From assembly GCF_046195335.1 (NCBI RefSeq), contig NZ_CP176093.1: 64,000 bases of DNA; one strand, written 5' to 3'. Below the pieces are notes generated by a model, which made no database searches, was not told the origin of the DNA, and worked only from the letters and a program-made list of their open reading frames with translations. The position numbers were made by a program, and so were the translations under genes. Positions 26,735 to 35,070 of this stretch are shown piece after piece. This stretch comes from Methanospirillum lacunae (GTDB lineage Archaea; Halobacteriota; Methanomicrobia; Methanomicrobiales; Methanospirillaceae). The first letter of the stretch is position 1, and every line of letters starts with the position of its first letter.

Positions 26735-27416
26735 TCTGATGTCCTATTGGGGATTCTCAGTATGTATAAGTACATCTATCTGCTTAAGATGTTTTTTTCC
26801 GGGACTGATGAACATAGAGAGACTGTATCGAGATGCCAGATCTGTTTCCTTGGAGTAATAGATCAATTTTCGACTAAATTTTGAGATTGAACCATGATTT
26901 TTGAGTAGTTCAGACATCTATCATTTTTTGAGGTGTCTGAAGAACACCCCCAGTGGTGATCGTCAAGGATATACTGGACAAGAGCCATGAAGTTCGCAAT
27001 GGTATCAATCGGTCATGAAATATCGCTCAGCCGACTTAGGGATTGTCTTTGATATAAAATCGGCCATTTTTCCTTCAAATTAAATGAACAGGGTAAAAGA
27101 TTTCGAATTATTTTTTTTAATTCGATCACCATTTAAACAAAATCGTAAAGAGTTCATTTTTTATATTAAGACAACTCCCAGTGTTTACAATACAATTAGG
27201 CGATAAAGCCCAAAGAGGTTTTTAGGATTAGATAAAATCAAAGGAATTGCTCATTGAACAGAGTTGAAGAAGAATAAAACTCCGATTTAGATGGGATAAA
27301 ATATATTGTAATAACATTATTCAAAGATATTTCCAATAATATAATAGAAATAATGCATATTTTTTTGTGGATTAAAATTCTATTTAATCTATTATTACGA
27401 TAAGGAAAATTATAGT
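26735..27416. other. Non-coding accessory spacer with possible transposase relic
   Basis: About 680 bases without an intact gene. On the minus strand, positions about 26870-27015 read as an open frame of about 48 codons (IDTIANFMALVQYILDDHHW and following) that ends in a stop and has no convincing start. It may be a gene remnant, perhaps of a transposase, but this is weak. The right half is extremely AT-rich. Confidence 0.3.
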
Positions 27417-27857
27417 ATGTCAAAATATTTATATCGAATTATATTGCCCATTATTATAATAGGTATTATAATGGCACTTCTATACACAGATTCTTCTATT
27501 CATAAGGATAATAACATTTTTTATAATCAACTAGCAATAATCAAATCTAAAATTAATTTATCTTTTTTAGAAAAAATTCAAACCATGCCAACATTGAGAA
27601 ATAACACATTATATACCAATGCCAAAATTGATCTAAATCAAATATATTTAATAAAGGGGTATAACTCAACAACTGATGAATATCTATACCAAATGATAGA
27701 TTATCAAAATTTATCGAATAGAGAGAAAATGAGTTTTTCTGCTACTAAATCAGAAAAACGTTCTACATTAGAAGATTATTGTAAATTTAAATTAGAAAAT
27801 ATGGATTCAACTAATCCATACCTAAAATATGGATTACGATATATTCCTTTAGGATAA
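27417..27857 (+). CDS. Small membrane-anchored protein of unknown function
   Basis: A 146-residue protein with one N-terminal hydrophobic helix (about residues 5-24) followed by a soluble extracytoplasmic region rich in Asn, Lys, Tyr and Ile. No motif is recognised. The codon use is extremely AT-rich, like the neighbouring minus-strand malic enzyme cassette, with which it is convergent (38 bases between the stops). It may be part of the same horizontally acquired block. Confidence 0.45.
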   Translation: MSKYLYRIILPIIIIGIIMALLYTDSSIHKDNNIFYNQLAIIKSKINLSFLEKIQTMPTLRNNTLYTNAKIDLNQIYLIKGYNSTTDEYLYQMIDYQNLSNREKMSFSATKSEKRSTLEDYCKFKLENMDSTNPYLKYGLRYIPLG

Positions 27858-27895
27858 ATTAAAGATTTTAATCCGAATATATAACCTATAGATTT

Positions 27896-29206
27896 TTACC
27901 AAAATGGTTCTATTCGTTTTGTAACTTCATCCTTGTACCTATCTTTATCCCATTCATGATTTCTTATTAGGTTATCTCTTTTTGCAACTATTGCAACTTG
28001 ATACGCCATTTCAGCTACTGCTTCAACTCTTCCAGGTAATGAGATAATATGATTTACATCATTTACTTGTGGAACTGAAGATCTTAATGCTTCTGTAGCT
28101 GCTAATAACATATTTGTTGAAATTTCAGTCGCTCCCACATCTAGAGCTCCTCGAAAAATAGCAGGCATGCTGATAATATCATTGACTTGATTAGGCGTTC
28201 CAGAAAGCGCTGTTGCAACTATTTCTGCGCCAGCCTTTTTTGCTTTTTGATAACTAATTTCAGGGTACGGGTTTGCTAGGGCAAAAACGATAGGAGTTTC
28301 CGGATTCATTACTTGAATCATTTCTTCAGATATAACATTACCGTCCTTCTTAGATTCAGACAAACCAATGACCGCGTCGGCGTCATTCATAGCCTCTAAC
28401 AATGTCATTTTTTCCTTTCTCGCTGAATCTTCAGCGACAATTTTTTCTTTACAATTTAAAAGATCAAAATCATCACGATTTTTATAAATATTAGTTACTA
28501 ATTCGGCGTGATTATTTTTATCCATAATCTTGTGGAAGACATCTGCATTATTGGGATTCATTTTTGCTTTTTTAAAGAGATCATAACACGCATAGCCAGC
28601 ACTACCACATCCAATAAAAACAAATTTAGCGCTTCGAATATCTTTATTCGCTATACGAAGAGCATTTTTCATCGCTGCTAGAACAACCACTGCAGTCCCA
28701 TGTTGATCATCATGACATATTGGTATTGGATTTTCTTTGGTTTTGATCAATTTTTTACATTTATCTTCAACATTAAAACTTTTCCCACCTACTGATGCTA
28801 TATCCTCTAAATTTATACCACCAAATGCAGGAGCTATATTGCAGACCGTTCTGACAATTTCATCTTCATCAGTAGTATCTAAACAAATAGGGAATGCATC
28901 AATGTCTGCAATTTTTTTAAATAAAACTGCTTTTCCTTCCATGACTGCTAGTCCTGCTGCTGGTTTTATCGGTCCTAACCCCAACACACGTGAACAATCA
29001 CTTACAATAGCCACTGAATTTTTCTTAATTGTACTTTTAAATGCATATTCAGGATTTTCATTTATTTTTTGTGCTACATCTGCTATACCTGGAGTATATA
29101 CATACGGTAAATTGCCATCCATCCTTATTTTAGAATGGATACCTATTTTCCCACAATATTTTTCATGTAATAATATTGCTTTAGATTGGCCAATATTGGA
29201 ATTCAT
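27896..29206 (-). CDS. Malic enzyme (oxaloacetate-decarboxylating malate dehydrogenase)
   Basis: A 436-residue NAD(P)-dependent enzyme predicted to convert malate to pyruvate and CO2. Motifs: YTPGIADV (about residues 37-44), SDCSRVLGLG (about 69-78), MEGKAVLFK, the metal-binding CHDDQHGTAVVVLAA (about 160-174), and a Rossmann FIGCGSAG (about 197-204). The C-terminal part has ALANPYPEIS and the conserved GRVEAVAEMA region. Classical malic enzymes read DGSRVLGLG; here it is DCSRVLGLG. The gene is far more AT-rich than the core genes around it. It sits 11 bases after a small membrane-protein gene and behind an M29-like gene, so the three form an apparent operon. Confidence 0.88.
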   Translation of the reverse strand: MNSNIGQSKAILLHEKYCGKIGIHSKIRMDGNLPYVYTPGIADVAQKINENPEYAFKSTIKKNSVAIVSDCSRVLGLGPIKPAAGLAVMEGKAVLFKKIADIDAFPICLDTTDEDEIVRTVCNIAPAFGGINLEDIASVGGKSFNVEDKCKKLIKTKENPIPICHDDQHGTAVVVLAAMKNALRIANKDIRSAKFVFIGCGSAGYACYDLFKKAKMNPNNADVFHKIMDKNNHAELVTNIYKNRDDFDLLNCKEKIVAEDSARKEKMTLLEAMNDADAVIGLSESKKDGNVISEEMIQVMNPETPIVFALANPYPEISYQKAKKAGAEIVATALSGTPNQVNDIISMPAIFRGALDVGATEISTNMLLAATEALRSSVPQVNDVNHIISLPGRVEAVAEMAYQVAIVAKRDNLIRNHEWDKDRYKDEVTKRIEPFW

Positions 29207-29216
29207 TTTTTACATC

Positions 29217-29531
29217 TCATTGATTCTTTTTTGTTCCCTGTTTAGTATCCCGATATACTAAAATAAATAAAATTCCATGATAAAATATAATTATCGCTAA
29301 AAGTCCATATATTATTACATCTAATTTTTCAAATAATGGTCTACTATCCATGAAAACTGTAAATAGATAAGGAGGTATTATACCGTATAGTAATCCTTTC
29401 ATAATTTCAGACGGATGTAACCAATAATATGTATATGAGTTTAAAAATGATATTTCAAATATTTTTCCAGGCAAGGAAGTTGATTCAGCGAGATAACTAC
29501 TCAACCTCATACTCATTCTACCTCCATCCAT
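29217..29531 (-). CDS. Small three-helix membrane protein
   Basis: A 104-residue protein with about two to three hydrophobic helices in the C-terminal two-thirds (GLLYGIIPPYLFTVF and IYGLLAIIIFYHGILFILVY) and a basic tail. Its start overlaps the end of the M29-like gene by 19 bases, or by nothing if ATG 29510 is used. It lies 11 bases before the malic enzyme, so it is the middle gene of the AT-rich operon. It could be a transporter accessory or membrane anchor for the flanking enzymes, but no function can be assigned. Confidence 0.5.
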   Translation of the reverse strand: MDGGRMSMRLSSYLAESTSLPGKIFEISFLNSYTYYWLHPSEIMKGLLYGIIPPYLFTVFMDSRPLFEKLDVIIYGLLAIIIFYHGILFILVYRDTKQGTKKNQ

Positions 29532-30703
29532 TTACCATCCTTCATTAGTTCTAGTTTTCTGTCATCCTGCATATCTAAAACTATATTGTCTACTTTAACT
29601 GCAGCGTGTGAATGAATAACTTGGTGGTTATTATTATATTGATGTCCAATACCACAATTTTTTCCGCAGTTGCCTCCTATATGATCATTTCTTCCAAAGG
29701 CTAGGGATACACTTCCATCAGCAACATAAAATTCATATGGACTTTCATTTAATTTATCTGCCCTTTTATTAAACCCAAATACAATTTCACCAAAATATTT
29801 GCCACCATCTTGATTTAATATCGTATTGACTAGAGTATTATCACCAGAATTTATTGATACAACTCCATTACATACTCTTAGTTTAACAGGGTCATGATTC
29901 AAAGAATCACCTCCCCAAATAGGTCCATTTAAAACGACTGAACCTTCTACTTGTTCATGATCAACACATAATGAAATAATCCCATTAGGTAAGAAATGCC
30001 ATTCTTTCATTCCAATTATTCCCGTTCCCATAGTTGGCATATCTCCGTGCATTATCGGAAGAGTTAGATTAGTTTCTTGTCGATTGTCAGTAATTCTTAC
30101 AGATTTTACTCCCTTAATTAGTTCATAATATTGCTTAATCCTTGTATCCATTTCTTTGAAATTTTCACACATGGCACCGTCAATTAGAGAATCTGTTGTT
30201 AAATTATGTAAATCCGCTCCTCTTAAATTCGATTTATAAAATATTGATTTGAGGTTATGTGTTCCAATTTTAAATTTATTAGGGATAAAATAACTATCCA
30301 AACCAATTAATGTTAAATCAATTATAATATCCGCAGTTTTTAGTTTATTTTTTAATCCAACAACATCAGTGTTCAAAATTTCGAGCTTATTTTTATTGCT
30401 AATATTTAATGGAAACAGACAAATAGAACAATTTAATGAATCTGAAACATCAGAAATAGCGTGAATTATTTCTCGATGCTCTCTAATTGATATTTTTATT
30501 TGTTCATCATATTCTTTATCTTCAAAAACAGATTGCCAATCTCTCCAAAAACGATGAATACCTTTTGAACCTGAATATGCTATCGTATCTTTATAATTTG
30601 AGGAGGGGGTATATATTACTAATATACTTTCTCCTTTTACGATTTGGAGGCACTTCACTAAAAAATTTTCTACTCCGTCTTTAATTTCATCCAGATAATC
30701 CAT
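29513..30703 (-). CDS. M29 aminopeptidase / dihydroxypyridine dioxygenase-like protein
   Basis: A 396-residue soluble protein. The C-terminal half has the M29-type pattern: VEGSVVLNGPIWG, GEIVFGFNKRA (Glu ligand region), VSLAFGRNDHIGG, then IHSHAAVKVDN near the end. Canonical M29 enzymes have a glutamate after the LP-G turn and an HxD pair near the C-terminus. Here the corresponding positions read LPNGII and HSH, so the two-metal peptidase site seems altered. The NicX dioxygenases of the same superfamily bind one iron; in an anaerobe that role is unlikely, so the reaction is open. Strongly AT-rich. First gene of the operon with the small membrane protein and malic enzyme. The N-terminal 150 residues are divergent. 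Confidence 0.6.
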   Translation of the reverse strand: MDYLDEIKDGVENFLVKCLQIVKGESILVIYTPSSNYKDTIAYSGSKGIHRFWRDWQSVFEDKEYDEQIKISIREHREIIHAISDVSDSLNCSICLFPLNISNKNKLEILNTDVVGLKNKLKTADIIIDLTLIGLDSYFIPNKFKIGTHNLKSIFYKSNLRGADLHNLTTDSLIDGAMCENFKEMDTRIKQYYELIKGVKSVRITDNRQETNLTLPIMHGDMPTMGTGIIGMKEWHFLPNGIISLCVDHEQVEGSVVLNGPIWGGDSLNHDPVKLRVCNGVVSINSGDNTLVNTILNQDGGKYFGEIVFGFNKRADKLNESPYEFYVADGSVSLAFGRNDHIGGNCGKNCGIGHQYNNNHQVIHSHAAVKVDNIVLDMQDDRKLELMKDGKWMEVE

Positions 30704-30810
30704 TGATCTATATTTTTTTCTATTAGTTATATTAATTCGGATATCAAAAAAATGGATTCACTCAAAATCCAATTTTAATTTTTTACGTTCATATTTTTTG
30801 GCGATAATAT

Positions 30811-31188
30811 TCAGAACAACAAGTAGTCAAGTATTACGATACACTTGAGTGGCTGTGCTTTGTACCCTTTGTTCGTCAGTGAGAGGGCTGCTTTCATCTT
30901 CTCATGGGGAAGAGTCCATTTAACTCCATCAACACCGGTGGTCCTTTGTCCAGTGTTCTCAACTACTTTTTTGACTGCAAGAGTTTTAGCATAAAAAGAG
31001 TGAGTAACTAAATACTGTAATCTTTTCGCTAGTCGATACTTTCCTTCTTTAACAGCTTTCGGGATTCTTTTCTGGAGTCTATTCACATGGGATCGTGCTT
31101 CATCTAATGGAAGATTTTTCCATTGTTTGGCTAACTCCCTGTTAGTAAGGTCCTCGCTAATATGCGTATTTGAACTTCTCACATTCAT
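30811..31188 (-). pseudogene. Truncated group II intron reverse transcriptase (N-terminal domain only)
   Basis: A 125-residue frame matching the N-terminal RVT_N domain of group II intron-encoded proteins. It contains QWKNLPLDEARSHVNRLQKRI (a leucine-spaced pattern) and then NTGQRTTGVDGVKWTLPHEKM and NKGYKAQPLK. Normal proteins continue for about 300 more residues through the RT domain with its catalytic YADD and the maturase domain. Here the frame leaves the family right after QPLK and stops 11 codons later. The 3' part of the element, including domain V, is deleted. The upstream intron RNA segment is still recognisable. Confidence 0.75.
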
Positions 31189-31480
31189 AGAGTTACCTCA
31201 AATTTCGTCGTGATTGGCCAACTGCACGTCTGCACCCTTTCGGGTTGGGGAACGAGCCTTTATCCACACCCATTATAGGCGGCCTATTCGCTTCTTGCAG
31301 TTTCCTATTCCCACTACACTTATAGTTCTGCTCACGCAGTTCTTACCCATTAGGGAGCGTATTGGGGTTTCCAAGTTCCGTAATCAGGATAATTATGATG
31401 CTTTAGGAGCTGCTCATGGACCGGAAGTTCGATGTCTATTCATTTTGATGTCAATGAAACCACCAAAACCTGACTTCTTA
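30811..31480 (-). mobile_element. Group II intron remnant
   Basis: Includes the truncated intron-encoded protein and about 290 bases upstream of it. That stretch, read on the minus strand, has the typical sequence that precedes such ORFs: a GCAGACGTGCAG segment, a CAATCACGACGAAATTTG segment and GAGGTAACTC just before the ATG. The exact 5' boundary is not visible, and the 3' half with domains V and VI is missing, so the element cannot splice or move. Confidence 0.55.
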
Positions 31481-31615
31481 CCTTTTGGTGAAGGCGTCAT
31501 TTAGTCTCTTTCGCCTTTTGCCGGCCAGTTTCATGTACTGCCTGTACATGAAATAGAGCCCGATCACATTCACAATAGTCGTCTCTCCCAGATCATATTT
31601 AACCCTGTGAAGTCT
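31478..31615 (-). pseudogene. C-terminal gene fragment flanking the intron remnant
   Basis: On the minus strand a 45-codon frame runs from just after a TAG (31616-31618) to the TAA at 31478-31480, without a convincing start. It encodes one hydrophobic segment (TIVNVIGLYFMYRQYM) and a highly basic tail (KLAGKRRKRLND). It reads like the C-terminus of a membrane or transposase-type protein interrupted or trimmed when the intron arrived. The family is unknown. Confidence 0.3.
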
Positions 31616-31864
31616 CTAAATATCTTTTCAATAAAAAATTATTCTTAAATTATGCGCAAATTAACAAACCTAATTAACAGAAACATTTCGACACACTTAA
31701 ATTACAAAACACTAATGAACTGTTGTCCTACAATCACCTAGGACACGTTTTAGTATGGGTAAATCCCCTGCACATCTAACCTAACACAAAACACAGAACT
31801 ATCCCCAGCGTTCATCTTTTTCACCAGATCGGGCCCCCCATCACAACCCCGATCTTTAATTATT
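31616..31864. other. AT-rich spacer, no gene seen
   Basis: About 250 bases separate the intron-flanking gene fragment from the end of the exonuclease gene. The left part is AT-rich and the right part is of ordinary composition. I find no ORF, repeat or RNA structure that I can support. Confidence 0.35.
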
Positions 31865-32470
31865 CTAACAAATCCGGACCTCAACATCCGGACGTGGTGA
31901 CTCGTTAAACCGGAAAATATCCATTTCAATCGCCTTGAAAAAAATCATCTTGCACGCATCCGTATCAATCAATGCATCATGAGCATCAAGCAGAGACTCA
32001 CCTAACAGTTTCTCATATGCCTCACCGAGTTTAGGATACTTGAATTCTGTACCGGATGGGAAGGGAATCTTACAAAAACTCGTCAGACTCTTCATCGTAC
32101 AGAAACTCGGCTTCTCCCTGAACTTTAGAGAGTCAATCTTCTCACGACTGCATTCATGAGCGATAATATCCAGGTCATACGCCACATTGTGACCGACAAG
32201 AAGACCGGTGCGAGATACATCAGCGAGAAGTTCCTTCAGAATCACAGACAGATCAAGACCCTCCGTTTCTGCTATCTCGGTCGTGATACCATGGATCGCA
32301 GCCGCCTGATCCGGGATCGTGAACCCCTTCGGTTTGACAAGATGGGTCTCCTCTTTCACAATCTGCCCGTCACTGGTGCAGACAATCCAGGCAATCTCAA
32401 CAGCCCTGGCGAGACGTGGATCAGTCCCGGTCGTCTCTGTATCGAAAAATAACAGTAAATCAGGTTTCAT
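31865..32470 (-). CDS. DEDDh 3'-5' exonuclease (DnaQ/RNase T-like)
   Basis: A 201-residue single-domain exonuclease. Exo I is FFDTETTGTDP (Asp and Glu, about residues 8-18), Exo II lies at GHNVAYDLDII (about 96-106), and Exo III at AHDALIDTDA with the catalytic His and last Asp (about 167-176). This is the DnaQ-like proofreading or RNase T fold. In archaea such stand-alone proteins are of uncertain role; DNA repair or RNA trimming are both possible. The gene is intact and close to the core base composition. A possible small gene lies just upstream on the same strand. Confidence 0.88.
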   Translation of the reverse strand: MKPDLLLFFDTETTGTDPRLARAVEIAWIVCTSDGQIVKEETHLVKPKGFTIPDQAAAIHGITTEIAETEGLDLSVILKELLADVSRTGLLVGHNVAYDLDIIAHECSREKIDSLKFREKPSFCTMKSLTSFCKIPFPSGTEFKYPKLGEAYEKLLGESLLDAHDALIDTDACKMIFFKAIEMDIFRFNESPRPDVEVRIC

Positions 32471-32538
32471 AATTCCTCAATCAAAATCATCCTAACGATC
32501 ATCAATGAAATATGGAAGGGGAGGTGCCAGAGCGAAGA

Positions 32539-32736
32539 TCAAGCACCAACCGGATCGCATGGTTCATACACAAGCCTCCCAGGCATTTCCCCCGAGATAT
32601 GAGCATCAGGTCTATGATCTGCAATTTCAGAGAGTATCATACGTAGAGAAATTACACACAGTTGTCCCAAAAGGAGATATGTTTCAGGATGCTGTACAAT
32701 CTCCTCTTCACTAATCCAGTCACTGATGATACTCAT
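32539..32736 (-). CDS. Possible small protein upstream of the exonuclease
   Basis: A 65-residue frame from an ATG at 32736 giving an acidic helical start (SIISDWISEEEIVQHPETY), a hydrophobic helix and a Pro/Gly-rich tail. Codon use looks real and the strand matches the exonuclease gene 68 bases downstream. The opposite strand is also open over much of this stretch, so it may be spurious. No family is recognised. Confidence 0.35.
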   Translation of the reverse strand: MSIISDWISEEEIVQHPETYLLLGQLCVISLRMILSEIADHRPDAHISGEMPGRLVYEPCDPVGA

Positions 32737-33596
32737 TTCTGCTCCACCTGAAACTTTTCAATTACGGAATTAATTTCCCGAAAGTACACTGCATCACGTA
32801 TGGGTTATCTGATACAAACTGATTTCGAACATACCATGACACCCTGTTATCTGTCTTTTGTATGAACAAGTCCTTTTCACTAGTCATCCCTGGTCGCCAT
32901 TGGGGTTTTAAATAGGTTTTGTTCATCAGCGTTTTACGTTGTAAGGATTATCATGACCGAAACCTGATGTGCAGGTCACAAAATTGTCAAAACCACTAAT
33001 TCTCTTCCCCTAATGGGATATTCGATCACTATTTGATGGTATTATTAGTGTTACACCTTACCGTAACCAATGACATATGGATCATAAGTGTTCGATCGTT
33101 GGGCGGCAGAGCGGCAGAAATCAACATTGGGCGGGAGAATTTCTCAGGAGATATTTGACCGGATTGCCATAAGTGGTGATTTATAAGCTTGGTTTCTAAT
33201 CTGGGCGGCAAAGCGGAAAACACAGACACACGGAATGGGGGATGAGGAGATGAAAGAGGTTTCTGTGCACCCATATTTCGCCGCCCTGAATTGGTAATAA
33301 TAATAGATTAATAATATTTTTAATTATTACGAGAGAGATGGGCTTAAAAGTGGGCGGCGGGTTTCCGCCCAAAGGAAGGATTAGGGAGATCTCTCCCGCC
33401 CCGCCGCCCAAGAGATGAAGAGGTTATACCATAATTTATCGCGTTAATTTACTGTCCCAGAGGATAAAGCAAGAGATAATGAATCCGGCTTTTTACTCGG
33501 ATTTCCATGAAGTCTCTTGCTATCAGTTATATGGGGAGAGAGAAGAGATCGTTTCCTCAACTAAAGAAAAAGGTGTTAGATTTCTAAACTTTTTGT
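32737..33596. other. Large spacer carrying GGGCGGC-type repeats
   Basis: About 860 bases with no supportable gene. The first third is plain spacer. Between about 33098 and 33412 a G-rich motif recurs in both orientations (see repeat entry). Two overlapping minus-strand frames here are compositional by-products of the repeats. The last 150 bases are ordinary spacer downstream of fae-hps. Confidence 0.5.
33098..33412. repeat. Cluster of GGGCGGC extragenic repeats with hairpin
   Basis: The motif GGGCGGC recurs near 33100 (GGGCGGCAGAGCGGCAG), 33203 (GGGCGGCAAAGCGG), and 33352 (GGGCGGCGGG). Inverted copies lie near 33279-33286 (CGCCGCCC) and 33397-33410 (GCCCCGCCGCCCAA), and a partial copy (TTGGGCGGGAG) near 33128. 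The copy at 33352-33357 pairs with CCGCCC at 33365-33370 as a tight hairpin. Surrounding DNA is AT-rich, so the motif stands out. This resembles a REP-like or protein-binding array, but I cannot say which. Confidence 0.6.
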
Positions 33597-34778
33597 TTAG
33601 AAATCGGTCATAATTCTGAACTGATCAATCTCTTCCTTGTTCAGCTGCTCAAGGAATTCTTCAGCTGCATGGTGAACATCCTTGCTTGCAGTAATTGCCC
33701 GACCAACGACAAGAATATCTGCACCTGACTTCAGTGCTTCCTTAACAACCGGTACTCGGATACCTCCGGCAGTTGCTACCAGAAGTTTCCCACCGGCTGC
33801 TGCTTTCATATCCTTGATGTTACCCCATGCATGTGCTGAGGACTCAGCATCAATTGCCCTGTGAAGTTCCACAATATCGGGCTTAACAGCCAGGCTCTTA
33901 ATGAGACCAACCGGATCTGAAACATTGAGCATATCAATGACTGAGTAGATACCAGTCTTACGGGCTTCCTCAATTGCTTTCTCAATAGTGCTTTTAGGAG
34001 CAAGTCCTGACATCACCACTGCATCTGCAGAGGCATCTGCTGCCATCCTTGCCTCAAGGTTCCCGGTATCAAGAATCTTCATATCTGCAACAATGAATGA
34101 ATTCGGCTTGACGGCCCGAATCTCATTGAGCACATTGAGGCCGAACTTCTTGATGAGTGGCGTTCCAGCCTCAATGATCAGGTGATCATTTTCAGGCAGT
34201 GCCGAGAGAACAGATTTCAGCTTGCCAAGATCGACAATATCAAGGGCAACCTGAAGGTATGGTGGATCCCAAAGCCTTGGAACCTTGAATCCCATGACTG
34301 CATGAGCTGCACGGTCCTTCTCATGAATGAGAGTCTTTTCATCAGGGAACTGCTCAAATGCACGGTTCAATGCAAGTTTGACTGCCCCATAATTAAACCG
34401 GTAGATCCTGTTGTAGTCTTTTGCTTCTGGACTCAGAAACGCACTTGCCAGGATGACGAGATCATTGAGATCCTGCCCGGCAAAGACACCTTCTTCGACA
34501 CAGTCTGCAACCGCCTTGGCGACTGCAGCCTGAACAGGACCAAACATCTGGGTAACCTGGGCACCGGACTTCAGGGTCACCTTCGGGATAACCAGTGTTG
34601 CGGGCTTCGTGAGCAGGTTCGGCCTGACAACCGCGAGGAGAGGGGTGTGTCCTGCTGATAACTGTGAGAGTGAGTTGGCAAACGCTGTACCGACTGGGCC
34701 GTTCTTATCCCCGATAAGGAGGTCGATATGAGCCAGTTCAGCACCGTCACCTATGAGTGCTTCGCCTATGAGATACAT
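33597..34778 (-). CDS. fae-hps: Bifunctional formaldehyde-activating enzyme / 3-hexulose-6-phosphate synthase
   Basis: A fusion of two C1 enzymes. Residues about 1-160 are Fae-like (MYLIGEALIGDGAELAHIDLLIGDKNGPVGTAFA), which condenses formaldehyde with tetrahydromethanopterin. Residues about 180-393 are an Hps TIM barrel (LQVALDIVDLGK, VADMKILDTG, LVVGRAIT) that forms or cleaves 3-hexulose-6-phosphate. In methanogens the fusion is thought to supply ribulose-5-phosphate with release of formaldehyde, which Fae then captures. I chose the ATG at 34778 because it has a GGAAGGA site upstream and matches the conserved Fae start. The hexulose isomerase gene (hxlB/phi) is not in the window. Confidence 0.95.
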   Translation of the reverse strand: MYLIGEALIGDGAELAHIDLLIGDKNGPVGTAFANSLSQLSAGHTPLLAVVRPNLLTKPATLVIPKVTLKSGAQVTQMFGPVQAAVAKAVADCVEEGVFAGQDLNDLVILASAFLSPEAKDYNRIYRFNYGAVKLALNRAFEQFPDEKTLIHEKDRAAHAVMGFKVPRLWDPPYLQVALDIVDLGKLKSVLSALPENDHLIIEAGTPLIKKFGLNVLNEIRAVKPNSFIVADMKILDTGNLEARMAADASADAVVMSGLAPKSTIEKAIEEARKTGIYSVIDMLNVSDPVGLIKSLAVKPDIVELHRAIDAESSAHAWGNIKDMKAAAGGKLLVATAGGIRVPVVKEALKSGADILVVGRAITASKDVHHAAEEFLEQLNKEEIDQFRIMTDF

Positions 34779-34904
34779 CTGTATTCCTTCCGCGTATATA
34801 TCAGCGAATGATCTATAAGACACCTGTCGCCGGAAAAAACCAGATAATAATATTCAGATAAATCTAAAAATTTCAGAAAAAACAACCGAATTGATTCAAA
34901 AACG

Positions 34905-35070
34905 TGGGGTCGGTGAGATTTGAACTCACGATCGACAGGTCTCTCCGTTATGCTCCCGAGCATCAGTGCTCCAACGGATCATCACTGAATCAGAAGACCC
35001 ATTTGTCATCATCTGCCGGAATACAAAGACCGCTGGAGCCTGTCGCCATGCCGGACTAGGCCACGACCCC
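34905..35070 (-). tRNA. tRNA-Trp (anticodon CCA) with a 92-base box C/D intron
   Basis: Read on the minus strand, exon 1 is 35070-35033 and exon 2 is 34940-34905. Acceptor arms GGGGTCG and CGACCCC pair, and the T arm is GTGAG-TTCAAAT-CTCAC. The anticodon stem ACAGG/CCTGT encloses a loop with CCA, and the discriminator is A without encoded CCA. The intron (34941-35032) interrupts after position 37. CTCC pairs with GGAG to give a 4-bp helix between two 3-base bulges, as expected of a bulge-helix-bulge splice site. Inside the intron are a box C (ATGATGA), a D' (CTGA), a C' (GTGATGA) and a D (CTGA). The guide before D pairs with the anticodon region and the guide before D' pairs around position 39. 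Confidence 0.92.
34941..35032 (-). ncRNA. Box C/D 2'-O-methylation guide RNA inside the tRNA-Trp intron
   Basis: Boxes C, D', C' and D occur in the right order. The segment CCGTTGGAGC, upstream of box D, pairs with GCTCCAGCGG across the exon 1/intron junction with one G-U pair. By the five-nucleotide rule this places the methyl group on C34. The segment GGGTCTT, upstream of D', pairs with GAGACCT at the intron/exon 2 junction with two wobble pairs, placing the second methyl on C39. The same arrangement (C34 and position 39) is known for haloarchaeal tRNA-Trp introns. Confidence 0.85.

Noticed and set aside
27238..27423. A 61-codon minus-strand frame
   Set aside because: Extremely AT-rich low-complexity sequence in the promoter region of the 27417 gene; no motif.
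31214..31504. A 96-codon plus-strand frame
   Set aside because: It runs antisense through the group II intron RNA segment and is a common spurious frame on such elements.
33029..33411. Two overlapping minus-strand frames of 71 and 81 codons
   Set aside because: Their residues (Pro/Gly-rich runs) come directly from the GGGCGGC repeats; no ribosome site and no family.
33061..33430. Replication origin at the repeat cluster
   Set aside because: The repeats do not match archaeal origin-recognition boxes, and no orc1/cdc6 gene is present.
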